Assembly: GCF_004366715.1 (NCBI RefSeq)
Contig: NZ_SOQZ01000003.1
Coordinates: 315,001 to 379,000 of the forward strand
DNA from: Meridianimaribacter flavus
Lineage (GTDB): Bacteria; Bacteroidota; Bacteroidia; Flavobacteriales; Flavobacteriaceae
DNA: 64,000 bases
Reading direction: 5' to 3'
Shown here one piece after another: positions 54,501 through 61,900 of this stretch. Position numbers and translations under genes: made by a program. Each line of letters begins with the position of its first letter. Positions within the stretch are counted from its first letter, which is position 1. Below the pieces are notes generated by a model, which made no database searches, was not told the DNA's origin, and worked only from the letters and a program-made list of their open reading frames with translations.

Positions 54501-55109
54501 GATATAAACAGTCACATTATCAGCATTTGAACCTTTTTGTACACGCATTGTGGATGAGTTTTCAAGATACGCAATTGCTGAACCAGAATCTGAACCAGCC
54601 GATGATGCGCTGTTTACAATACCAGTAATAAAAGGAATGCAATCGTTTGCGTTACTAATACCTGTTAAAGATTGAGTAACATTGTTAGTGCCTCCATTTA
54701 GTGTAATTGTATATCGACCTCTAACTATAAATTCATTAGCACCTCCTGGAGACCCTGTGTACTCCCAAACAGATGCGTTAAATTTAGTGTTATTGTTAGT
54801 TGAATTACCTTCTCTGTAATAAGTGACTGTATTGGTTGCTGTTAATCTAACAGCTCCAGATACATCTCTCCCAGGAGCAGTTGACGAATTTTCGTCAGAT
54901 CTACCAGCTTGAGCTAATCTGTTGTTATTATTTAATACAAAGGCATTATTTAGAGAAGAAACAGCTGTTATTGATGATGTAGCTCCTGTTCTTGGAACGT
55001 TTCTATCAAGATGTTGCACATTGAAATCTTGAGAAAAAGTAATAGTCGAAACTAAAAGTACACATAATATTATAAGGTACTTACATACTGTGAAAGTATA
55101 ATTTTTCAT
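48576..55109 (-). CDS. Giant modular surface protein with LamG domain and T9SS type A sorting domain
   Basis: 2177 residues. Signal peptide ending ITFSQ; an N-terminal beta region (about 30-400) that looks like an extracellular domain of unknown family; a GEVED domain (about 405-560, ending GEVEDYTINI); two choice-of-anchor-D-type repeats (about 565-810, each with PEIN, TFTIQN and NPYTFNI); a long region with many Asn/Thr/Ser; a LamG/concanavalin-like lectin domain (about 1310-1470: YFNGSTDYIDMED, ISAWINRESG, WHHVAIIYGSGTATLYIDGV); and a C-terminal module shared with two neighbours, then the type A sorting domain (ending SKKVLVK). Probable adhesin or polysaccharide-binding protein. Own promoter with direct repeat A. 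Confidence 0.88.
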   Translation of the reverse strand: MKNYTFTVCKYLIILCVLLVSTITFSQDFNVQHLDRNVPRTGATSSITAVSSLNNAFVLNNNNRLAQAGRSDENSSTAPGRDVSGAVRLTATNTVTYYREGNSTNNNTKFNASVWEYTGSPGGANEFIVRGRYTITLNGGTNNVTQSLTGISNANDCIPFITGIVNSASSAGSDSGSAIAYLENSSTMRVQKGSNADNVTVYITLVEFTGSNWTILHGDSGSVNTDTGNITLRTNANGSSGGTASVSDWSEAMIFTHHRGNMSDNGTDDAIADNWPVMSPGGNNQTVSWAFHSEHDARTNGNRQFVHVVNNPNIQVTRYTNTSNTSGETSINISSAGLGSTNEALIIGTSTSSGGGTAYGRGWRNYYFNSTTQAAHWAHRSGNTMAHEIQVVNFSPSITYCASSGNTSYETGVTRVVFNTIDNSDGPNKDIGYEDFTHISTSVSQGNSYNLTINVNTDGSYSAHAKVWIDWNQNGSFGDSGEEYDMGSAYNVTNGATNNSPLSVTVPIGATIGNTRMRVSAKYNSDPTSCETNFDGEVEDYTINITSGTPQPEINLVGNGNTINNNDTTPSATDDTDFGSEFVSVGSNANTFTIQNTGSATLNLTDPSPYISISGLHPGDFALTANPSGSISAGGNTTFTITFSPSAAGLRTAIVSIANNDSDENPYTFNIQGNGYTTAPEINIQGNGTTIVSGDTTPSPSDNTNFGNTNVTGGTIIKTFTIQNNGNLLDLNLTGSSPYVLIGGTNASDFTVTSIPSNTIGSSSSTTFDITFDPSAVGTRTATVTIANNDSDENPYTFNIEGSGSTAPGGVTSDLELWLKGNDGLGYTDGQSVSLWIDQSKDNDATVNTPGQEPTYYDNPYRNVNFNPVVEFDNTFSSFNLDSDFSYDNTNTQFLEGDGGLYTQDMFVVLIPDDTAINDSFGFMDTFCGDANTSSNETDATGIGMGDYTGRVCNESIAFAIGTYSTGGSCPNRDGYAVYDQNTSYDNVGIINARNNTAVTQQELYYNANNIEYAQNDVVEFLNVSDSKYWIGRSEGWEATLNARVCEIITFSSRKDDANLTQERNRIQSYLAIKYGITLGVNGTSHDYVDSDGTVIWDVNTGTPSEDVFNYDIAGIGRDDASDLLQKQSRSVNNDLDGGTRGQGVVTMGISSIYDTNNLNPDTQLQDKQFLIWGNDGVDLDDPAVIVDVNMSSSITPGLSTWVQFNGIARTWKVVERGGDIPSVEVAILRSAVRTATPPDGRYLMFISDTPNFDPTADYRVMTEDVNEIGEPIVKANYDFDGTKYITFGWAPERVYTRSVYFNGSTDYIDMEDAVDLNSSEFTISAWINRESGSNNTSILSKRNEPFTEGYDFKISSSGRLNVIWENGGSTQQLSSTQPIPEDEWHHVAIIYGSGTATLYIDGVRDSSFSRTAPIPTTQSFYIGAANKNTPTAFFRGNIDEVRIWDVALTEDQLRFVMNQEIENNSSFVGGSYFISRGITPTKNDIGTVPWSSLAAYYPMTRYTYTNTKDESGNGNQGALRHLRTVDRQTAPLPYISNNNGSWDTNNTWLNGSLQYAPGSVSVMDNTQTIDWNIVETSHNITMDNSSLPSGKSNNRLLLGLLVDNNELTVTGNNATHTGNGVTVTHYLSIGNGQPNAKIDLEGESQLIQTIDSDLDVQSEGTLERDQQGTADTFTYNYWSSPVGNGSSVTNNNSYTVSDVMYNDNGANPIVFTSSGYNGSNTSPAVTIADYWIWKFASQASGDYSSWQHIRQSGNLLAGEGFTMKGPGSGSILTDQNYTFLGKPNNGDIGFSGTNDLDLAVNNDYLVGNPYPSAIDALQFINDNGSTITGTLYFWEHWGGGSHVLSEYQGGYATLNLSGGLPASSYGTNDPDVGTGGTPVKRPGRYIPVSQGFFVSADAGGKINFNNGQRIYRIEDGTYDGESGSQSVFVRQSSPSDSDYDVTTNSVDSSDDRLKLRLGLNSVNTIRRQLLLTIDENATLDIDWGYDGKINENQIDDMFWMIEGEKYLIQGSNEANEDTVYPLGIKVETDGMNTITIDALQNAPEDLTVYIHNKITDAYHNLSEGDFNFYLDAGEYLDTYEITFSAEDSALGVEDNELNLVDVYYDNTSKTIVLLNPGLLEVKQMEMLNILGQSITTIDNIPQSNNSEYEVKNLSTGTYIIKIHTVSGSVSKKVLVK

Positions 55110-55157
55110 AAGCGGTTAAATTTTAGTTTGGGACTAACTAATTAATTAAAAGCGATA

Positions 55158-55205
55158 CAAATATATAAAAACACTCCATGAAATGCAAAAAAAACCGATA
55201 AAGTG
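55158..55205 (-). promoter_or_regulatory. LytTR-type direct repeat A plus promoter of the 2177-residue protein
   Basis: Half-sites on the minus strand: CACTTTATCG (55196-55205) and CATTTCATGG (55176-55185), 10-b spacer of mostly T. The -7 box TATATTTG (55158-55165) follows after 10 b. Start predicted about 44 b before the ATG. Confidence 0.6.
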
Positions 55206-55240
55206 TATTTGTTATTTGTAATTTATTGATATAAAGTTTT

Positions 55241-55276
55241 TTAAAAAGACTGCAAGCATAATTGTTTGCAGTCTTT
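55241..55276 (-). terminator. Terminator after the M14 peptidase gene
   Basis: AAAGACTGCAA / TTGCAGTCTTT stem (11 bp) with a 9-10 b loop, followed on the minus strand by TTTTT. Confidence 0.85.
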
Positions 55277-55294
55277 CTTTGAGGGCTTAATATA

Positions 55295-57817
55295 TTATTG
55301 CTTTACCAATCGCTTAACAAACGACGTATTTGTTTCACTGTCAGTTATTTTTAAAAAGTACGTTCCGCTAGATAATGAATTTAAATTGGTTAAATTTATT
55401 TCATTATTTGTAGGGGTTAAGTCTCTTAAATCTAATACTGAGCGTCCGCTAACATCATAAACATTAAGGTTTATATTTGTGTTTATGTTATTCAATTTTA
55501 TTGAAATATTGCTGTTGAATGGGTTTGGGTAAATCAACACATTGTTTTCATTAAATGTATCTGTGTTTAAAGTTGAATCTATAATATCAATAGTATAATC
55601 CTCAACTTCTCCGTAGCTAAATGTTTCACATGGGTCGTCAGCTGTATTTCCTGCACTATTATAATACTTCATTATAACACGCATTCTTGTTGTACCTAAT
55701 TTGGCATCAGGTGCATTAGGTACTGAAAAGGTTGTGCTTACTGGTGTCGTAGTGGAAGATGCACTTTCCATTATTTTTTCAGACGATTCAAAGGTGCCAT
55801 TATGGTTAAAGTCAATCCATACTGATACGGCTTCTCTGTATTGAGTACCTGTCCAATATTTGGTAACACTAATATTGTTTCCAGAAGAATTTAAATCTAA
55901 TGTAAAAACTGTGCTTGTTAAATCTGAATACCCTGAAGATGTAGTTGATTGAGTGTTATTACTGCTACTATTTAGGGTGACATTACTAATGTATTCATCT
56001 CCAATATCTCCACCTTCTGCATCACAATAGTTAACACCTGTTGTAGAGAATTGTTGAGAAGTAGAATAACTTGTATTATTAGATCCACAATAAGAGCGAA
56101 CTTGAAACTCATAAGTTGTTTCAGGGTCTAAACCACTTATTTGATATGGGTTTGTAACACTTGTAACTTCAATCCATGAAGAGGCACCAACTACTCTATA
56201 TCTAATGTCAAAATCATCAGCAGTAGAAGCTGTCCAAGATGCATTAGTTGAGCTTGAGTCTGTTCCTGTAGTTGTTAAACCAGTAGGAGCTGATGCTGTT
56301 AACGGAGTTAAAAGAATATCAGACAGTACTAAAGTTTGATAATCAGAAATTGTTTGATTTGTTAGTGTAAAAGATTGGTAACATGGAGCTTCAAACAAGA
56401 TGTCGTAAGTTCCAGATTTCACAGGTCTATAATAATCTCCAAAAGGAGCGCTACTTATTGTGTGCGAGCCTACAGCATCGTGACCAACTAGTGTAACTGT
56501 TGCTTCTACTGGGTTATTAGACACAGCGTCTTTTACAAATCCTTGAAAACCGTAAGTTCCTTGTATTAAATATTCAATTAAAGCTTCACGGTTATAATCC
56601 CAATGATCATCTAATTGTGATGCAGGTATCACTTTAGTATTTGAAAGCTCAATAGTTACTTCTTTACACTGTTTGTAAAAGTTCATGTAATCTTGACGAC
56701 CACCATATACTTGATACCAATCAGCACCTTCTGTAACTCCTGGCCATTGATAGTTACTATAAGTAGCGTCCATATATCCAGAAGGACTATTGTTTTGACA
56801 GTTTACAGCGTACTCTTTACTTACTAAGAAAAACCAATCGCTATCAGCATGATCTGTATGCGTATTATCAAAAGGATAGTTAACAACTTCGGTTCCACCA
56901 TGAAAATTAGCTGAAAGCACAAAATGATTATCTTCTGCTAAAGCTAAGAAATGTTGGGTTTCAATTTGATATTCTTCTCCATCAGGATGAGCTCCTGCAA
57001 CATTATCTGGATAGTTTCTATTTAAGTCCACATTATTAGCGTTTGCACGACGTGAGTTTGCTACAGATGTGTTAGAAGCACTATTGTAATAAGTTCCATC
57101 TGGATTTGCCATTGGGTTTATCCATATTTCAGAGTTATTGATAAGACTTGTAATTCTAGCATTATCTGGGTGAGATGGTGTTTTATAAGCAGTTATAAAA
57201 TAATCAATTAAATCTAACATTAAAGGATAACCAGTAATTTCGTCACCATGCATTGAGGAGGTGTACATTAATTTTGGCTCAGCTTCTTCAGTAGCGATGT
57301 TGTCAGATAGTTTAATAAATAGTAAGCGCTTGTCTCCACCGCCTACACCTTCAGTGGTTCCGCCAATATCAACTAATTCACAAATATCAGGATGCATTGT
57401 AGCAAATGCATACATTTGAGCTTCATAGTCTGCGTAAGTTGGGTAATAAGTTAAAGGAAAAGTTAATGGGTATGAACCTTCAGTCGAGTTTACAGTATTT
57501 ACCTGATTACTCATAACTATACCATAGGCTTCATTGTCTACTGCGTTTACATTGAAACTAAGGTTTCTTTCTAAAAATAAGTTGAATTGTTGTGTATTAG
57601 CCCAAGCATAAACTGTTTTAGTAGAAGGGTCATAATTAAGTATAGATAATTTATCTGTAAACTCTTGAAGTTCAGAAACATCTTCTATTTTAAAATCAAA
57701 ATAAACTTCTTTTTTCGAATCTAAATATTGTTCGGCTTTTTCTAAGCTAGTTTGCGCTTTGGCATTTATGCCTGCTAAACAAAGTAGCGTTACAAGTAGA
57801 AGGGTAGTTTTTTTCAT
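55295..57817 (-). CDS. M14-family zinc carboxypeptidase with fibronectin III and GEVED domains, T9SS type A
   Basis: 840 residues. Signal peptide ending NAKAQ. The M14 catalytic domain (about 115-420) has the zinc ligands His190 and Glu193 in SMHGDEITGY, then NPDG, DLNRNYP near 264, His in SANFHGGTEVVNYPF near 304, and the catalytic Glu in KEVTIELSNTK near 389. Next are a carboxypeptidase-regulatory-like segment (about 425-500), a fibronectin III domain (about 505-590), a GEVED domain (about 600-745, ending GEVEDYTIDI) and a type A sorting domain (ending VKRLVKQ). A secreted carboxypeptidase. Promoter with direct repeat B. Confidence 0.9.
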   Translation of the reverse strand: MKKTTLLLVTLLCLAGINAKAQTSLEKAEQYLDSKKEVYFDFKIEDVSELQEFTDKLSILNYDPSTKTVYAWANTQQFNLFLERNLSFNVNAVDNEAYGIVMSNQVNTVNSTEGSYPLTFPLTYYPTYADYEAQMYAFATMHPDICELVDIGGTTEGVGGGDKRLLFIKLSDNIATEEAEPKLMYTSSMHGDEITGYPLMLDLIDYFITAYKTPSHPDNARITSLINNSEIWINPMANPDGTYYNSASNTSVANSRRANANNVDLNRNYPDNVAGAHPDGEEYQIETQHFLALAEDNHFVLSANFHGGTEVVNYPFDNTHTDHADSDWFFLVSKEYAVNCQNNSPSGYMDATYSNYQWPGVTEGADWYQVYGGRQDYMNFYKQCKEVTIELSNTKVIPASQLDDHWDYNREALIEYLIQGTYGFQGFVKDAVSNNPVEATVTLVGHDAVGSHTISSAPFGDYYRPVKSGTYDILFEAPCYQSFTLTNQTISDYQTLVLSDILLTPLTASAPTGLTTTGTDSSSTNASWTASTADDFDIRYRVVGASSWIEVTSVTNPYQISGLDPETTYEFQVRSYCGSNNTSYSTSQQFSTTGVNYCDAEGGDIGDEYISNVTLNSSSNNTQSTTSSGYSDLTSTVFTLDLNSSGNNISVTKYWTGTQYREAVSVWIDFNHNGTFESSEKIMESASSTTTPVSTTFSVPNAPDAKLGTTRMRVIMKYYNSAGNTADDPCETFSYGEVEDYTIDIIDSTLNTDTFNENNVLIYPNPFNSNISIKLNNINTNINLNVYDVSGRSVLDLRDLTPTNNEINLTNLNSLSSGTYFLKITDSETNTSFVKRLVKQ

Positions 57818-57849
57818 CAGTTTTACGTGTTTAATGAATTATTATGGCG

Positions 57850-57908
57850 CTAATATATAATTAATTTTTAAAAAACATCCATAAAATGCAAAAAAATCCG
57901 ATAAAGTG
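57850..57908 (-). promoter_or_regulatory. LytTR-type direct repeat B plus promoter of the M14 peptidase gene
   Basis: Half-sites CACTTTATCG (57899-57908) and CATTTTATGG (57879-57888), the clearest pair, with a 10-b T-rich spacer. A -7 box TATATTAG lies 21 b downstream (57850-57857), i.e. one helical turn further than in sites A and D. Confidence 0.6.
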
Positions 57909-57945
57909 CAATTTTTTAATTAATTCGTAGTATTTCGATTACGTT

Positions 57946-58764
57946 TTAATGCACTAATAAAAGTTTGCTAAGAGAAGCTTTATTGTTGTTTTCAATCTGT
58001 ACAATTACTGTACTAGATTGTATATTGTTAATTGTAGTTTTAAAGCTAGAAGAGAAAATGTTTTGCTTTTCAAAAAGTAGTTGACCATTAATACTGTAAA
58101 CTTTTAACGAGTTAATTGTGGTTGAGTTTTGTGTGTCAATATTAATTTGAGAAGTGTTTTTTATGTATCTAATACTAGCAGATTCTAACCCAAACTCATC
58201 AATAGATAATTGTGCTGAGCTATTGGCAAAGTTTATTAAAGAAAGGTCGTTGGTAAAAGTTATATGATACCTGTTTAAGTATTCTCCACTGTAAAGTGAG
58301 TTTATATAGTTGCTATCATTAATTGAGGTAAAGGTATCTAAATATGAATCATATACATACACGTCTATTTCGGTTTCAAAATTTTCTAGTGAATTCAATG
58401 CAATTTGAATTTCGCCTGAGTTGCTCAAAAACATTCCTAAAGGATATTGTTTTGAAATATCAAACTCGCCTACACCTTGAATGATATAGTTTTGATCGTT
58501 AATTCTCCAACTTAAATCATCGGGAAGGTTTTCAATGTTTAAGGCATCATAACCGTAATCAACATCATCAGTAGCTGAATTATCAGAAGTAAAACCTAAT
58601 AAAAGGTGTCTGGTATAACCTAATGGAGTGACAAAGTCTACTCTAAGACGTTGTATAGTGCTAGATTGAGTTTCTTGGTTGCTAGTGTTTTGGCTATTGG
58701 TATTAGCAAATACAGCAATGCTTAGTAATAACACAAGCAGTGTTAAGTAGGTAGTTTTATTCAT
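57946..58764 (-). CDS. Stand-alone copy of the C-terminal module of the neighbouring giant protein
   Basis: 272 residues. Signal peptide (LTLLVLLLSIAVFA) and then a domain that aligns with the C-terminal about 250 residues of the next gene upstream (HLLLGFTSDN; VDYGYDA; YIIQGVGEFD; SLENFETEIDVYVYD; YHITFTND). The final sorting-like domain is weaker (ends SLSKLLLVH, not KxxVK). It has a signal peptide and promoter of its own, so it is probably a functional small secreted protein derived by partial duplication. Function unknown; direct repeat C lies upstream. Confidence 0.78.
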   Translation of the reverse strand: MNKTTYLTLLVLLLSIAVFANTNSQNTSNQETQSSTIQRLRVDFVTPLGYTRHLLLGFTSDNSATDDVDYGYDALNIENLPDDLSWRINDQNYIIQGVGEFDISKQYPLGMFLSNSGEIQIALNSLENFETEIDVYVYDSYLDTFTSINDSNYINSLYSGEYLNRYHITFTNDLSLINFANSSAQLSIDEFGLESASIRYIKNTSQINIDTQNSTTINSLKVYSINGQLLFEKQNIFSSSFKTTINNIQSSTVIVQIENNNKASLSKLLLVH

Positions 58765-58805
58765 TTGATTTGGGGTTAAATGAACATAATATGTTTAGTT
58801 GCAGG

Positions 58806-58863
58806 CTAATATATAAGAAATAATCAGTTTTATCTATTAAACGCACAAAAAATCGATGAAATA
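58806..58863 (-). promoter_or_regulatory. LytTR-type direct repeat C plus promoter of the 272-residue protein
   Basis: Half-sites TATTTCATCG (58854-58863) and CGTTTAATAG (58834-58843), 10-b spacer; -7 box TATATTAG (58806-58813) after 20 b. The weakest of the four sites by base match but with identical spacing. Confidence 0.5.
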
Positions 58864-58872
58864 CATAAAAAT

Positions 58873-58903
58873 AAAAAAAGAGCAAGATATCTTGCTCTTT
58901 TTG
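58873..58903. terminator. Perfect palindromic terminator between T9SS genes
   Basis: AAAGAGCAAGAT / ATCTTGCTCTTT, 12-14 bp arms with no loop bases at the centre, flanked by A and T runs. It ends the giant gene just upstream of site C. Confidence 0.85.
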
Positions 58904-58929
58904 AATAACTTAAAAATTTGGTGCTTTAA

Positions 58930-61900
58930 CTAGTACTTAACAATAACTTTTTTACTGTATGAACTAGTGTTTGTTTCAATTTTTACTACATAGTTTCCTT
59001 CAGAAATGTTCTTTACAGGAATTCTTAGTTCATCAGAAAGAGGAAGGTTGGTCATGTTCCATGATTTTACAACCTGTCCAGCAATATTTATCATATAAAT
59101 TTGCTTAGCATTGATTGATGAAGTTGTTTTAATGTATAACTCATTAGAGTTATGTAAATATTTTACAGTAATATCTTTAAGTTGAGTATCAATTACTGAT
59201 AGTGAATTGTCTTCGACAAATACAATATTAAACCTACTATTATAATCACCTGCTTCAAGATTAATGTTAAAGTTACTGTAGTTAATTTGAGTATAACTGT
59301 CTTCAGTACTGTCATATACAAAAACATCAATGTCTTCATCAAAATTTTCTAAATCAGTTAATGAGATGCTTACATTTCCTTGATCGCTTAGATGGATATT
59401 AAGAGGATATGTGTTTAGTTCATCAAACTCGCCAACACCTTGAATAATATAATTGTTATCTTCTATACTCCAAGAAGCATCATTGGTTAGTTGATCTCTA
59501 TTTTGCGCATCATATCCATAGTCAACACCATCAGTAGCTTCATTATTAGGAGTAAAACCTAACAATAAATGTCTACCAGCATTTTCAGAGGTTGTTACTT
59601 TTAATCTTAAGCGTTTAATACCATCATTGTATGCTTCACTTTCACTGTTTTCAGAGTTTAAATTAAGTCCGTTTGACCTCATAAATACAGAAGCTCCACT
59701 TGTTTCTTTAACAAAAGTACGCTGAGAGTTATTAAAAGTAATAGTACCACCATCAGCATCAGCTAGTACAAAGAAACCTTGACCAACTGGTACATATCTT
59801 TGTGGTATTTTTCCTGTATTACCTGAGCCATTAATTTCAGGAGGTGTTACAGAGGGTACACCACCTAATTTAGTGTAGTATGCGTAAACTCCTTCATATT
59901 CAGACAAGTAGTGCGAGTTGTTAGATGGAGCTTGCTCCCAAAATATAAGTGCGCCATCTAATAATGTACTGCTTCCAAGAGGTCCATTATCATCAATAAA
60001 AGTATTTGCATCAATTGCTGAAGGATAAGGGTTACCAACTAAAGCAAGATTCAATCCACTTATTGAATGAGTAATAGTACCATTATTTGGTTGTCCTCTA
60101 AAGGTGTAAGTTTGATTTGGTGTTGCAGCTCCACTACCTTTTAAGGTAAATCCAAGTCCTACATTTACATTTGATGTAGGGTTAATAGATATCCAAGAGC
60201 TGTAATCATTGATAGCACCATTTAGGAAATTATATAACCAATTGCTACTTAATGTAACAGGGTTGGTTGCTCCATTAGCATCATAGCCTGTAGTCCAACT
60301 CACAGGATTGTTGCCATCGTAAAGAATACTTCCAATATCATACGTTCTAGAGTTACTAGAGCCTAATGTACTTACAGGGCTTCCCCAATAATTATAATTG
60401 TATAGGTTACTTGTTCCTTCTTGATCACGTTCTAATCGTCCTGACCCTGTATAATCAACAATACTATTATTCGGTTGTAATAACTGAGACTCACCAACTA
60501 AATCCAGAACACCATCAATTTTTAAGTATTTACTAACGTTTAGCTGTTGGTCATTGGTAATGCTATATCGGTTAGCGTCAACAAGTAAACCTAAAACAGT
60601 AGTTGCTCTATTTCCTGACGTTACATCATGCTGAGTTCTTACAATGTTCCAGTTAACCGAAGTTCCATTAATACCATTGGCGTTAGGAACTTGTTGTACA
60701 GTACCATTTAACCATGTGTTTTGATTATTCCAAGTCCCGTTTTGATTACTTACATAAGGTAGAGGAGAAGTCTCTTGCTGCGTTGAGTTTATGTTTAATA
60801 GATTACCATTAATTCCACCAAGGTTTGCATTTAATAGTCCTCCACTAACATCAAAAGCTTGATTCATTTGATAATAAGCATCAAGATTTGCCCAGTTTAA
60901 TCCAGCAATATCTAAACCTAAAACAGAACCTCTAACATTTGCACCATTTTGCTCAATTTCTTGATTCATCATTTCACGAATTTGGGTAGCTGTAAGTGCT
61001 GTATTCCAAATACGCAATTCATCTAGCCAACCGTTAAAATGGTTAGTTGGTATGTTAGTGTTTCTGTCCATTGCGCCTAATAAAAATCTTCTGTTGTTTG
61101 CATTAGGAGCACCACCTGTGTTACTGTTTATTTCTACACCATCTACATAAAGCCTATATGTTGAACCATCAAATGTAACAGCTGTATGATACCATCTGTT
61201 AGTGGTTAATCCAGTTGCAGAAACTTGTCCGCCACCATTCCATCTAAACGATAGTGTATTATTTACTAATCTTAAATCAAAACCAGTACTTAAGTTAAGC
61301 GCATTCCTTTTAGAATAAATAGTCTTGATGGTTCCAAGTGCATTTGGTTTTACCCAAATTTCTATACTGAAAGGACCGTTAAGATCAAAATTATCATTGA
61401 ATGAAACTGTATCATCAATACCATCAAAATCAATATTATTACCACAGTTAGGGAAACTAATATTAGCCAAAGTGGCTTGTGAATTACCACAAGGAGAAGG
61501 ATTTGTAATAGTCCATATAATACTGTACGTGCCACCACTTTCACCTATAAATGTAGCATTAGGGTCATTTACGTTAGAAAAACTAAAACTATGTCCAGTA
61601 CTTGAAGTTGCTGACCATTGACCAGAACCATTTCCTGATAAAGTAATTTGAGCAGTACATCCAGTAGCAGGAACCGCAATAGATGCTGATGCTGTTGTAA
61701 ATGGAACTATAGTATAGGTAACAGAATCAGATGTGTTACTACAAGGAGCTATGGCTGAATTTGTTGTATAAGTCAATGTTACACTGCCATTAGTAATATC
61801 ATTAGCTCCTAACGTATAAATAGCATTAGGATTGTTGTTATTGAAAGTACCATCACCTGATGAAGACCAAGTAGCAGTTGTGCTTCCTCCTAAGGTTGCG

